Both the position numbers and the translations under genes were made by a program. DNA of 64,000 nucleotides from JAIVGV01 sp032229975. GTDB taxonomy: Bacteria; Acidobacteriota; Blastocatellia; Pyrinomonadales; Pyrinomonadaceae. Within the stretch, counting starts at the first letter, position 1; each line of letters begins with the position of its first letter. The DNA lies in assembly GCA_032229975.1 (NCBI GenBank), contig JAVXVG010000023.1:1-64000 (forward strand), written 5' to 3'. Shown in pieces: positions 53,176 to 62,495 of the stretch. Under the pieces are notes generated by a model. The model had not been told where the DNA came from and searched no databases. It saw only the letters and a list, made by a program, of their open reading frames with translations.

Positions 53176-54942
53176 ATGCACCGCAGCCTTCGTCCATTTC
53201 TCGATCTACTCGCGCGCGAAAACGATCTCATCCAAGTGGAAGCAGAGGTCGATCCCTGTCTCGAACTGGCCGAAGTACATCGCCGCGTGATCGGAGAGGG
53301 TGGCCCCGCGTTGCTCTTCAAGAACGTCAAGGGCAGCCGCTATCCCGTGGTGACGAATCTTTTCGGCACGGCTCAACGCATCGAGCGCGCGTTCGGCGCA
53401 AAGCCCGAAGCGTTGGTGCGCGAGATGGTCAACGTCGCCGAGTCTCTGCTGCCGCCGCGACCGGGCAAGCTGTGGGCGCATCGTCATCTCGCAGTCGAAG
53501 CTCTGCGACTTGGCACGAAGAACGTGCGGCGCGCGCGGGTCGCTGAAGTTGTTGATCGACCCGCGCGGCTCGACGAGTTGCCGATCTTAACGACGTGGCA
53601 GGAGGACGGTGGCCCATTCGTTACGCTGCCGCTCGTTTACACGGAGCACCCGCGCAACGGTAAACACAATCTCGGAATGTACCGGATGCAGCGTTTCGAC
53701 GCCGGGACAACGGGGATGCATTGGCAGATACACAAAGGCGGCGGCTTTCATTATCACGAAGCGGAAGCCGTGAACGAGTCTCTGCCCGTCACGGTCTTTC
53801 TCGGCGGGCCACCCGCGCTCATACTCGCGGCAATCGCGCCGCTACCGGAAGACGTGCCCGAACTCATGCTCGCCTCGCTGCTCGCGGGCGAGAAGATCGG
53901 AATGAAAAAAAATGACGGCTCAACTCATCGGCTCGTCGCCGAAGCCGAGTTCGCGCTTGCCGGACGTGTGCCGCCGCGTGAGCGCAGAGCCGAGGGCCCC
54001 TTTGGCGATCACTACGGCTACTATTCTCTGCAACACGATTACCCGGTCTTCCATGTCTATTCAGTCTTTCATCGTCGAGATGCGATCTATCCGGCGACCG
54101 TCGTTGGCAAGCCGCGTCAGGAAGACTTCTTCATCGGCGACTACTTGCAGCAACTGCTCGCGCCCGTCTTCCCGCTCGTGATGCCAAGCGTGCGCGACCT
54201 GTGGAGCTACGGCGAGACGGGCTTCCACTCGCTCGCCGCCGCAGTCGTGCGCGAGCGTTATCGACGCGAGGCTCTGGTCTCAGCTTTCCGCATCCTCGGC
54301 GAAGGCCAGCTCTCGCTCACGAAGTTCCTGCTGCTCACGGACACGCCACAAGATTTGCGCGACTTCAAAAAATTGTTCGAGCACGTCCTCGCACGCTTCC
54401 GACCTGAGAGCGATCTCTTCATCTTCACCAACACCTCGATGGACACGCTCGACTACACGAGCGGCAAGGTGAACGAGGGCAGCAAAGCCGTCATGCTCGG
54501 ACTCGGCGACGCCGTGCGCGATCTGCCGCGCGAGTTTCACAGCGCACTGCCGCAAGGCATCTCGCGCGTTGAAGTCTTCTGCGGCGGCTGTCTCGTCGTC
54601 GAAGGGGCCAGCTTCAAAGACGATCCCGATCTCGCTACGCGACTCGCGCGCGATGCGTCGCTCGCTGACTGGCAGATCGTCGTCGTGCATGACGACGCAT
54701 CGGTCGCGCTCTCAGTCCCAGATTTCCTCTGGGCGACGTGGACGCGCTTCGAGCCAGCATCGGACGTTCATGCTGCCGCGACGGAAGTGCGCAGGCATCA
54801 TCTCGCCTATCGCGCGCCCATCGTCATCGACGCGCGCATGAAGCCCGGCTACCCGGATGAACTCTTCGTGCGTCCAGACATCGCCGAGTTAGTTGATCGA
54901 CGTTGGGACGAATATTTTCCAAGCGGGCTGAACGTTCGATAG
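53176..54942 (+). CDS. UbiD-family prenylated-FMN-dependent decarboxylase
   Basis: 588 residues, longer than the usual ~490. The catalytic set is in place: Arg170 in GMYRMQRFD, then TTGMHWQIHKGG (metal/cofactor site), and Glu273 plus Asp278 in EGPFGDHYGYYS. It should decarboxylate (or carboxylate) an unsaturated or aromatic acid using prenylated FMN; substrate is not predictable. No ubiX prenyltransferase is in the window, so it must be supplied elsewhere. An FAD monooxygenase gene begins 26 bases downstream, suggesting a two-step conversion of an aromatic or quinone precursor. Confidence 0.92.
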   Translation: MHRSLRPFLDLLARENDLIQVEAEVDPCLELAEVHRRVIGEGGPALLFKNVKGSRYPVVTNLFGTAQRIERAFGAKPEALVREMVNVAESLLPPRPGKLWAHRHLAVEALRLGTKNVRRARVAEVVDRPARLDELPILTTWQEDGGPFVTLPLVYTEHPRNGKHNLGMYRMQRFDAGTTGMHWQIHKGGGFHYHEAEAVNESLPVTVFLGGPPALILAAIAPLPEDVPELMLASLLAGEKIGMKKNDGSTHRLVAEAEFALAGRVPPRERRAEGPFGDHYGYYSLQHDYPVFHVYSVFHRRDAIYPATVVGKPRQEDFFIGDYLQQLLAPVFPLVMPSVRDLWSYGETGFHSLAAAVVRERYRREALVSAFRILGEGQLSLTKFLLLTDTPQDLRDFKKLFEHVLARFRPESDLFIFTNTSMDTLDYTSGKVNEGSKAVMLGLGDAVRDLPREFHSALPQGISRVEVFCGGCLVVEGASFKDDPDLATRLARDASLADWQIVVVHDDASVALSVPDFLWATWTRFEPASDVHAAATEVRRHHLAYRAPIVIDARMKPGYPDELFVRPDIAELVDRRWDEYFPSGLNVR

Positions 54943-54968
54943 TTGAACTTTGTGAATCGAGGCGTGCG

Positions 54969-56267
54969 GTGAGCAACGTTAAAGCGACTCACGATGAGGG
55001 CGAGAAGCAGATCGCCGAGTCGTTCGAGACGAGGTGCTGCGTCGTCGGAGCGGGGCCCGCAGGTGCGGTGCTCGCGCTCGTCCTCGCGCGCAACGGTGTG
55101 CCCGTCGTGCTCTTGGAAGCGCACGAAGATTTCGATAGAGACTTTCGCGGCGACACGCTCCACCCATCGGTCATGGAGATCATGGACGAGTTGGGGCTCG
55201 CGGATCGTTTGCTCGAACTGCGCCACACGAAGATTCAAACCGCAAACTTGATGACCACGTCGGGCCTCTTCACCATCGCAGACCTCGGCAGGCTCAAGAC
55301 GAAGTTTCCGTATATCACGATGATGCCGCAGGTCTCGTTCATCGAGTTCATCGTCGCGGAGGCGAAACGTTATCCCGCGTTTCAGTTGCGACTTGGCGCG
55401 CGCGTCGAAGAGTTGATCGAAGAGAGTGGCGTGGTGCGCGGCGTGCGCTATCGCGACAATGATGGTGCGTGGCACGAAGTCCGCGCCGCGCTGACAGTCG
55501 GCGCGGATGGCCGCGGCTCGCGCGTGCGCCACCTGAGCGGGCTCGGTGAGGAGGCCATCAAAACATCACCACAGATGGACGTGCTCTGGTTTCGCGTGCC
55601 GCGCGCGGCGAACGACGCGGAAGGTTTCATCGCGCGCTTCGGCGGCGGCCATGCCCTCGTCATGCTCGACCGGCTTGAAGAGTGGCAGGTTGGCTACATC
55701 ATTCTTAAAGGGACTTATCAGCAGGTGCGTGCGGCCGGTCTCGCTGCGCTGCGCCGCTCCTTCGCGGAGATCGCGCCGGAGTTCGCGGATCGCGCCGAAG
55801 GTTTGAAGGACTGGAAACAGATCGCAATGCTCTCGGTCGAATCGAGTCGCTTGAAGAAGTGGCACAGGCCGGGCCTGCTGCTCGTCGGCGACGCTGCGCA
55901 CGTCATGTCGCCCATCGGCGGCGTCGGCATCAACTACGCGATTCAAGACGCGGTAGCCACTGCGAACATCGTCGCCGATCCACTACGACGCGGCGAGGAA
56001 GTCGCAGACGATCAACTCCGACGCATTCAACGACAGCGCGAACTCCCCACACGCATCATCCAGACCTTCCAAACCTTCGCGCAACGACAGGTCGTCGCCA
56101 ATGCTCTGCGCTCGCAACAGATGATCAATGTCCCGCTCCCTCTACGTCTCCTCCTGCGCGTTCCATTGATCCGCGACCTGCCCGCACGCCTCATCGCCTA
56201 CGGCTTCCGCCCCGTGCACGTCCGCACCGATCTGCGGCAAGTGAAGGAAACCGAAACAAGAGGCTAG
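54969..56267 (+). CDS. FAD-dependent monooxygenase (UbiH/PheA-TfdB family)
   Basis: About 432 residues from a GTG at 54969 (GAGGCG upstream); an earlier TTG at 54903 would overlap ubiD. FAD motifs: VVGAGPAGAVLAL (Rossmann), the DG motif VGADGRGSRVR, and LLVGDAAHVMSPIGGVGIN (ribityl-binding GD). The C-terminal end is basic (RLIAYGFRPVHVRTDL). It should hydroxylate an aromatic or quinone-like compound with NAD(P)H and oxygen. The last codons run into a heptamer hairpin shared with the convergent prepilin peptidase gene. Confidence 0.88.
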   Translation: MSNVKATHDEGEKQIAESFETRCCVVGAGPAGAVLALVLARNGVPVVLLEAHEDFDRDFRGDTLHPSVMEIMDELGLADRLLELRHTKIQTANLMTTSGLFTIADLGRLKTKFPYITMMPQVSFIEFIVAEAKRYPAFQLRLGARVEELIEESGVVRGVRYRDNDGAWHEVRAALTVGADGRGSRVRHLSGLGEEAIKTSPQMDVLWFRVPRAANDAEGFIARFGGGHALVMLDRLEEWQVGYIILKGTYQQVRAAGLAALRRSFAEIAPEFADRAEGLKDWKQIAMLSVESSRLKKWHRPGLLLVGDAAHVMSPIGGVGINYAIQDAVATANIVADPLRRGEEVADDQLRRIQRQRELPTRIIQTFQTFAQRQVVANALRSQQMINVPLPLRLLLRVPLIRDLPARLIAYGFRPVHVRTDLRQVKETETRG

Positions 56268-56332
56268 AGGTTAGAGATTAGTAAAAACATTCTTACTAAC
56301 CTCTAACCTCTGCTCTCTAACCTCTGCTCTCA
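56258..56332. repeat. Heptamer-period hairpin filling a convergent gap
   Basis: Words GAGGCTA, GAGGTTA, GAGATTA (56260-56280) face CTAACCT, CTAACCT, CTGCTCT, CTAACCT, CTGCTCT (56296-56330), all in 7-base steps and complementary. It spans the whole gap between the two convergent genes and overlaps both stop codons, so it probably serves as a bidirectional terminator or transcript-end structure. Confidence 0.92.
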
Positions 56333-57208
56333 AGGTGTGAACCGGCCGAGATACCAGTCGATGATAGCGTGACCGAAAAGCAAACTGATGAATGCGCCTA
56401 TGCCGAGGAAGATGCCGAAGGGGAGCATCATCTTCGTGTCGCGCTCGCCGCGTCTGAGCATGAGCGAGATGCCCGCGAGCGAGCCCGTGAGGACGCCGAG
56501 GAAGATCGTCAACACTGTCAGTCGCCAACCGAAGTATGCGCCGACCATGAACATCATCTTCACGTCGCCGAGTCCCATCGCTTCGACGCCTCTCAGTTTC
56601 TCCCATAGCCAACCGACGAGCCACAGTGAGCCGCCGCCCACAGCCGCGCCGAAGAGTGCGCCCGCGAGCGAGACCGTCCAATCGGGCGTCGCGCGCAGGA
56701 GGCCCTCGGCGAGAAAGCCCGCGCCGTAGAGATTCACGACGAGCACGCGCGCGACGAGAGCGAAGCCAACGCCGGGCAGAGTGATCACGTCGGGCAGGAT
56801 CATATGCTCTGCGTCGATGAAGACGAGCGCGGTCAGAGCCGTGACGAAGACGAGATCGAAGGGCAGCGCGAGCGTTAGTCCGTCGCGCCAGAAGACGACG
56901 CCGAAGAGTGCGCCGACGAGAAGTTCGACCGCCGGGTAGCGCGCGGAGATCGGCGAGCGGCACGAGCGGCAGCGACCGCGCAAGACGGCATAGCTGATGA
57001 CGGGAATGTTGTCGTAGGGCCGGATGGCCGCATCGCACGAAGGGCAGCGCGAGTTGGGAAAGACAATGGACTGCTCGCGCGGCAGGCGATGGATGACGAC
57101 GTTTAAGAAACTTCCGATCATCGCGCCGAGAACCGCGACAAAGGCGAGCGCGACGGGGAAGGGCAGAAGCTCTGCGCCCGTCGCGGGCGGAGTTTGAAAG
57201 AGGATCAT
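56330..57208 (-). CDS. pilD: Prepilin leader peptidase / N-methyltransferase
   Basis: 292 residues from the ATG at 57208. N-terminal methyltransferase-type region with two Cys pairs (CPSCDAAIRPYDN and CRSC) that bind zinc, preceded by GSFLNVVIHRLP. Six or more membrane helices follow with the aspartyl-protease motifs FIDAEHMILPD and GLGDVK (the GxGD site). It cleaves and methylates type IV pilin-like precursors; no pilin genes lie in the window. The stop overlaps the heptamer hairpin. Confidence 0.92.
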   Translation of the reverse strand: MILFQTPPATGAELLPFPVALAFVAVLGAMIGSFLNVVIHRLPREQSIVFPNSRCPSCDAAIRPYDNIPVISYAVLRGRCRSCRSPISARYPAVELLVGALFGVVFWRDGLTLALPFDLVFVTALTALVFIDAEHMILPDVITLPGVGFALVARVLVVNLYGAGFLAEGLLRATPDWTVSLAGALFGAAVGGGSLWLVGWLWEKLRGVEAMGLGDVKMMFMVGAYFGWRLTVLTIFLGVLTGSLAGISLMLRRGERDTKMMLPFGIFLGIGAFISLLFGHAIIDWYLGRFTP

Positions 57209-57376
57209 GCTGCCAGTGTGAATCGAGCTGAAAGGTGTCGCGTGCTCGTCTGCTTGACGCACGCGCCGACGGCTGAGATATTAAAACTTCTCCCGCGATT
57301 GCGAAAGGCGCGTCCCGTTTGACGCGACAAGTATTTAACCACGGATGATGCGAACGTGGTGAACTTTGATTAAGCG

Positions 57377-58918
57377 ATGAAATTGATCAACGCGCAGGGG
57401 GAAGGTTTGCATTCGAGAAAACCGATCTACGCACTACTCATCGTCGGCGCGCTCCTGACCGCCGCTCTCACCTTCTTTCCTTACACGCTGACGGTCGTCG
57501 AGCAGGCCAGTCGCCGCGTCTCAGACGCAGTCGCGGATCGTCTGCCCGAATCCGTAACACAGCCTGCGACCGGGCTCGCGGACGTTCCCGCGCCGCCAAT
57601 CGATCTGCCGCGCTTCGACGTGGCCCTCTGGTACAGCTCGCGCGGTGAGGAGCCGGAGAAGCAGGGCGTGCTCATTCAGAGTTGGGATGGGCAACGCGTC
57701 TATGCCTCGCACAACGCGGACACGGGATTCAATCCAGCCTCGCTCGTCAAACTCACCACCACACTCTACGCGCTGCGACAGCTGGGGCCTGATTTTAGAT
57801 TCACGACGCACGTCTATACCGACGGCACGATTGATCAAAAATCGAAACAGCTACAAGGCAGCGTCTATCTCGTCGGCGACGATCCGAGTTTCACGGACTA
57901 CGGCGCGGTCGTCGTCGCGCAGGAACTCAAGGCGCGCGGGATCGAACGCGTGCGCGACGGCGTTTACGTCTCGACGAAGTTCAGTTTCAACTTCAACGAG
58001 AAGCCGGAGGACTCCGCGAAGAACGTCGCCAACGTGTTGAAGCTGGGCCAGCGCGAAACCGGCGTGGCTGACGAACCAAAGGGCGCGGAGCTATTCGTCG
58101 TCCACTCGAACCCTCTGCGCGAGATACTGCTCTACATGAACGCGCACTCGAACAACTTCGTCGCCGATCACATCGGCGCACGTCTGGGTGGGCCACCCGC
58201 CGTCGTTAGTTTCTTAGTCAACGAGTTGAAGCTGCCCGCCGAGCAAGTTTATCTGGAAACGAACTCGGGCCTCTACACGAATCGCATGACGCCGCGCGGG
58301 CTAATCACGGTCGTGCGTGCGCTCTCTGACGAGGCGGCGCGGCATGGAATGAAGCTCGAAGACTTGCTCGCGGTCGCCGATTGCGATCACGGCACGCTCA
58401 GGCGACGCATGGACGGCACGGGTTACGAGTGCGCCGTCGTCGGCAAAACTGGCACGCTCACGACGACCGACGGTGGAATGTCGAACCTCGCCGGTGTCGT
58501 CAACACGCAGGATGCGGGGCCCGTCCTCTTCGCCATTCTCGCGCAGGGCAACCGCATCTGGGAGCACAAGCAGATGGCCGATCAACTCCTCGCCGAAGTC
58601 GTCCGAGATCATCCGGCCGCGCCCATCTTCAATCACGACGAACCGCGCCGCAATCTCCTTCCGTCGTCGAGTCTCCAAGCCGAGCCGCAGATGTACACGC
58701 GCGGGATCGAGCTGGCGAAGACCGAGCGCGAGATGAAAGAGGAGGGCGACGAGCAGGCGGCTGATACGGAGTCGAAGTCCGATCACGCGGCAGCGCGACG
58801 TAATGAGGCGAAGACGAAAGGCGAGTCGAAGTCGAAAGCCAAAGCTGAGCCGAAGGCGACGCGCGCGGCTGAGAAAACTAGAAGCACGCATAAAAAGGCC
58901 GGTCGTGCGCGTCGTTGA
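57377..58918 (+). CDS. D-alanyl-D-alanine carboxypeptidase/endopeptidase (PBP4, S13 family)
   Basis: 513 residues. An N-terminal helix (residues ~16-36) anchors or exports it. The serine-active site is complete: PASLVKL (SxxK), SNN (SxN), and GKTGTL (KTG). The domain inserted between SxxK and SxN is of the size typical of class C PBP4-like enzymes. The last ~70 residues are a charged Lys/Glu/Ala tail with an R/K-rich end, which may contact the cell wall or membrane. It trims or cuts peptidoglycan peptides. Confidence 0.92.
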   Translation: MKLINAQGEGLHSRKPIYALLIVGALLTAALTFFPYTLTVVEQASRRVSDAVADRLPESVTQPATGLADVPAPPIDLPRFDVALWYSSRGEEPEKQGVLIQSWDGQRVYASHNADTGFNPASLVKLTTTLYALRQLGPDFRFTTHVYTDGTIDQKSKQLQGSVYLVGDDPSFTDYGAVVVAQELKARGIERVRDGVYVSTKFSFNFNEKPEDSAKNVANVLKLGQRETGVADEPKGAELFVVHSNPLREILLYMNAHSNNFVADHIGARLGGPPAVVSFLVNELKLPAEQVYLETNSGLYTNRMTPRGLITVVRALSDEAARHGMKLEDLLAVADCDHGTLRRRMDGTGYECAVVGKTGTLTTTDGGMSNLAGVVNTQDAGPVLFAILAQGNRIWEHKQMADQLLAEVVRDHPAAPIFNHDEPRRNLLPSSSLQAEPQMYTRGIELAKTEREMKEEGDEQAADTESKSDHAAARRNEAKTKGESKSKAKAEPKATRAAEKTRSTHKKAGRARR

Positions 58919-58957
58919 TCTCGATCAAGTGCACGAACTTTCTCTGTCTCGCATTGT

Positions 58958-59740
58958 TCATCTCTCTGAATCCTTTTCGCGCGCCGGGTTCTGTAATTCC
59001 CACAGCAGCAGATTCTTCAAGAACGCGTGATGCGCGGCGAAGCGCGCGATTGAGAGACCGGCGAGACCATCGCGGAAGCCGCCTTTGAGAATGTAGCTGC
59101 GGATGAACGCCGAGGGAGACGCGGCGGCGATCTTGAAAGGCGTCGTGCGGCGGCCCTGCTCGAACGCCTGTCGCGCGGCGAGCGGGGCATAACGCTCGCC
59201 GATCATGCGATGGTGATGTGCGGCATCGCGGACGCTGTAGTGGAGCAGATCGCCTGCGAGCATCGAGACTCGCGCACCTTCGTCCATCTTCACGGACTCA
59301 TGGACGTATGCACCGGCCCAACGACCACGCGCGCGTCGATAGAGTCGAAGTTGATGATCGGGATACCAGCCGCCGCCGCGAATCCAACGTCCCATGTAGA
59401 AGGAGCGACGCGCGACGCGATAGCCGTCCGGGAGTTGTGCGTCCGAGGTGTAGAGCAAGTCTTCGATTGAGGCGCGAAGCGGATCTGAGACGCGCTCGTC
59501 CGCGTCGAGACTGAAGACCCACTCGTGCGCGGCCTGTTCGGCAGCAAACTGCTTCTGCGCGGCGAAGCCCGACCACGCTCGCACGATGACGCGTGCGCCA
59601 CACGATGCGGCGATCTCGCGCGTCGCGTCCGTTGATTCGGAATCGACGACGACGATCTCGTCGGCCCATGCGAGAGACTCGCACGCGGCGCGGATGTTAT
59701 CCGCCTCGTTGAAAGTGATGATGGTCGCGCTGATCTTCAA
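58958..59740 (-). CDS. GT2-family glycosyltransferase (LPS/WaaE-like)
   Basis: About 260 residues starting at TTG 59740, where the fold begins (LKISATIITFNEADNI); a TTG at 59821 would add 27 residues of unlikely sequence. GT-A motifs: VVVDSESTDATREIA, SLDADERV (metal-binding D-x-D), GGWYPDHQLRLYRR. The sequence follows the LPS core/WaaE-KdtX-like subgroup with a C-terminal amphipathic helix. It adds a sugar from a nucleotide donor on the inner membrane side. No other LPS gene is adjacent. Confidence 0.85.
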   Translation of the reverse strand: MKISATIITFNEADNIRAACESLAWADEIVVVDSESTDATREIAASCGARVIVRAWSGFAAQKQFAAEQAAHEWVFSLDADERVSDPLRASIEDLLYTSDAQLPDGYRVARRSFYMGRWIRGGGWYPDHQLRLYRRARGRWAGAYVHESVKMDEGARVSMLAGDLLHYSVRDAAHHHRMIGERYAPLAARQAFEQGRRTTPFKIAAASPSAFIRSYILKGGFRDGLAGLSIARFAAHHAFLKNLLLWELQNPAREKDSER

Positions 59741-59822
59741 GACTGTCTCGGCTCTCTGCGTTGAATTGCGAAGTGTGGGAGATCGCTTGCGAGGATAGGA
59801 GAGGGGCGCGTCGAGCGTCAAC

Positions 59823-59871
59823 GAAATAAGAGACGGGAGGATCGACAGTCGATCCTCCCGTCTCTTATTTC
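59823..59871 (-). terminator. Perfect long hairpin terminating the TolC-like gene
   Basis: 24 bases each side (59823-59846 with 59848-59871) pair perfectly around a single-base centre; the minus-strand end is T-rich (TCTCTTATTTCG). It sits 13 bases downstream of the tolC-like stop codon. Confidence 0.93.
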
Positions 59872-59883
59872 ATGCGCTCAGTT

Positions 59884-61932
59884 CTACTGTCCGAGCGGCG
59901 ATTCGACGATGACGTTGTTGGCGCGAAGCGTCGTCGAGGTGGCCCGTTGGAGGTCTGCGAGCGCCTTGTTGTAGTCGGTCTCGGCCCGAAGCTCTTGGTT
60001 GCGCGCGTTGACGAGCGTGTTCTCGCGTTGGAAGAGGAGGAACGTGGTCGAGCGGCCGACTTGATAGAGTCGCTGCTCGCCTTGCAACTGCACCTCGGCG
60101 TTGCGCTCTGCGTCGCGCGCGGCGAGCACGACGAGTCGGGCCGTCTCGACGGCCTGTGCGGCGTTTCTCACCTCGACCTCGATCTCCTGATCCTGCGAGC
60201 GGATCGAAGCCTGCAACTGCTCCTTGAGGATGCGCTCGCCCGCGAGGTTCGCTTGCGCCGTGCGATTGCGGAAAGGCAACTGCACGGTGACGCCGACGAC
60301 GATGTTGCGCGTGCTGAAGCCGAAGAGATTTTTCAGAGTCTGGCCGTAGCCGCCGACGAACTGTGAAGGCACGGTCGGGTTCGTCGAAGTGATGTTCGGC
60401 GAGGTCACGGGCGCGAGACCGCTCTGCGCGCGCAAGGCGTTGATCTGCGCGAGTAGAAATGCGCTCGCGTTCACGTCGGAGAGGGCCGGATTGATGAGCG
60501 GGAAAGTGCTCGTGCCGCCGACAAAGGTCGGCGAGGGCGTGCCCGCGAGGCCGGTCGTCGAGAGCGTGGCATTGACGTTGACGAGCGGCTTCGTCTGGTT
60601 CTTGAAGTAGTCGAGATTGATGTCGGTCACCTCGTTCTCAAGTTTCAGACGTTGCAACTCCGGACGATTCTTGCGGGCTTCGTTGAGCGAGTCTTCGAGG
60701 TTGATGGGCCGCTCGTCGAAGCTCGGCTGATCGGTCGGGACGAGAGAGGCAGTCCACTCCGGCGCGAGCGGATCGCGCAGGATCAACTGCTTGAGATTGT
60801 TCTCGGAGATGGAGACGGAGCGCACGGAATTGAGCAGGGCCTGCTCGCGATTCGCCAACTCCGTCTGAACTTCTGCGCGTTGGAGCGGAGCGGACGCGCC
60901 CGCCGCGACCGAAGCCTCTGTGCGACGGAAATTCTCGCGCGCGAGGTTGACGTTGGCCACCTGATTCTCCTGATCGCGCAACGAGAAGACCAAATCCCAG
61001 TAGGCCCGTTGAACGCGAGAGATCACGTCGATGGTCGAGCGGCGAAAGTCCGCGTCCGTCTGTTCGAGTCGCTTGCGTTGGATGCGGATCGACTGCCGGT
61101 TGCGATCCACAGAGCGATTACGAAGGAGCGGCTGTGTGAACGTGATGCCCTGATTCGCCGAATAGAAAGGCGTGAGCGTCGCACTCGTGGCGGTTGAAGA
61201 CTCGCGCGTGTTGTTGAAGAAGTATTGATAGTTGCCGCCGCCCGTGCCGAACTGCTTGTTGACCTCGAAGTTGTTATTTAGATCGGTGATGGCGACCGTG
61301 CCGGAAGAGGTTGCGCCGCCGAAGATGCTCGTGATGGGCCGGACGAAGTTGTTCACTTCGGGCGTGTAGGTGAAGACCGGATCGAAGACGCCTTCGAGCG
61401 AGCGCAGCACGGTCTCGTTGTAGCGCACGGTGTCGCGGGCCACCTCGATGTCGTTGTTGTTGGCGAGAGCGCGCTTGATCGCCTCGTTCATCGAGAGCGC
61501 GAGCGTGTTGCCGCTCTGCACGCCGAGGCGCGCAAGCGAAGGTAGCGGCGGGACGGGTCGCGCTTCGACCGCCGGCAGGTTCGGCTCCTGTGGCTCGGCA
61601 TTCGGATCGGTCGAGGGCGTCGCGGCCATGGCCGGTTGCTGCTGATTGATCTGCGGCTGCGTCGTCAAGTTGGACGGCGGCAGTTGCGTGCCCGGCGCAG
61701 CTTGCGGCGCGGTGTGCGTGTCCGCGCCGGGCGGTCTGGTCGGATCGACGGGGCGCGGGTTCGCATTCTCCGGCAGGGTCGTGCGCTGCTCGGTTCCGGG
61801 TGGCCGCGTTGCGTCGCGTTGCGCGGGCGTCTGCGGAGTCGCGGCGGGCTGCTGCGCGGGCAAGCTCGTCGAGAGCACGGTCGAGAGCGCGACGGCGAGT
61901 AAGAACGAACGTTTTAGATCGGGGCTGAACAT
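59884..61932 (-). CDS. TolC-family outer-membrane efflux protein
   Basis: 682 residues from the ATG at 61932 (TTG 61935 precedes it) with AAGGAG upstream. A signal peptide is followed by a Pro/Gln/Thr-rich linker of ~90 residues. The outer-membrane efflux region has the usual duplicated helices (SMNEAIKRALANNNDIEVARD; RVQRAYWDLVFSLRDQENQV; ENLKQLILRDPLAPEWT; AAQAVETARLVVLAARDA) and ends LADLQRATSTTL. It forms the exit duct of a tripartite exporter; no adaptor or pump is encoded next to it. The long linker is unusual for TolC. Confidence 0.9.
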   Translation of the reverse strand: MFSPDLKRSFLLAVALSTVLSTSLPAQQPAATPQTPAQRDATRPPGTEQRTTLPENANPRPVDPTRPPGADTHTAPQAAPGTQLPPSNLTTQPQINQQQPAMAATPSTDPNAEPQEPNLPAVEARPVPPLPSLARLGVQSGNTLALSMNEAIKRALANNNDIEVARDTVRYNETVLRSLEGVFDPVFTYTPEVNNFVRPITSIFGGATSSGTVAITDLNNNFEVNKQFGTGGGNYQYFFNNTRESSTATSATLTPFYSANQGITFTQPLLRNRSVDRNRQSIRIQRKRLEQTDADFRRSTIDVISRVQRAYWDLVFSLRDQENQVANVNLARENFRRTEASVAAGASAPLQRAEVQTELANREQALLNSVRSVSISENNLKQLILRDPLAPEWTASLVPTDQPSFDERPINLEDSLNEARKNRPELQRLKLENEVTDINLDYFKNQTKPLVNVNATLSTTGLAGTPSPTFVGGTSTFPLINPALSDVNASAFLLAQINALRAQSGLAPVTSPNITSTNPTVPSQFVGGYGQTLKNLFGFSTRNIVVGVTVQLPFRNRTAQANLAGERILKEQLQASIRSQDQEIEVEVRNAAQAVETARLVVLAARDAERNAEVQLQGEQRLYQVGRSTTFLLFQRENTLVNARNQELRAETDYNKALADLQRATSTTLRANNVIVESPLGQ

Positions 61933-62495
61933 CAAAGCTGGAGACTCCTTCGGAAACTTTTAGAACGACACACGCGAGACCAAAATACTTCAAACTTTAA
62001 GGCGATGAGCCTGCACCTACTACGACGCGCCTTCGCGCCGGGTTTCAAATTAGGCTACTGAATGCAAGCGCCACTCCACGCGCGCGAGCCACCCATTCAA
62101 CCTAACTTCAAAGGAGAGAGACGCCGCACCTGCACTAACTGTTTCACGATTCGCGTAAACGCGCTTCACGCGTCCCACATCCGCGACTCATCGAACGCCT
62201 CGCAGGTGAACAAGCTGCGTGCGCTCTCTCTTAAAAGAGGAACGTCCGCCGCGCCGTTTCGTTAACGACTGCTTCGTATTTCATCGTCAATGAGGCGAGA
62301 CAAGCGCGGGCTCGTTTCTTGACAGTCGGCGCGCGCGCGCATTATCTTCAAACTCTCCGTCAAGCAAGCGAAATGATGCGCGTGAGCACGCTGACGCTGA
62401 ATCCGTGCGGGAGTGTGCGGAGGCGACTTCGGGCGCGCGAAATCGCGGCGACGTGGGAGACTTAGTTAAAGACAGACGAGGAGGCGAGAGGGAAG
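61933..62495. other. Divergent intergenic region before gap
   Basis: About 560 bases with no convincing gene. It holds the promoter described at 62319-62348 and a ~140-base leader to gap that carries GAGGAGGCGAG as ribosome-binding sequence. The stretch 62060-62270 is open in one frame but its translation looks like random sequence. Confidence 0.5.
62319..62348 (+). promoter_or_regulatory. Candidate sigma-70 promoter of gap
   Basis: TTGACA at 62319-62324 and TATCTT at 62343-62348, spacer 18 bases that contains an alternating GC run. The -35 box is perfect, the -10 weaker. Nothing better is seen upstream of gap. Confidence 0.65.
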
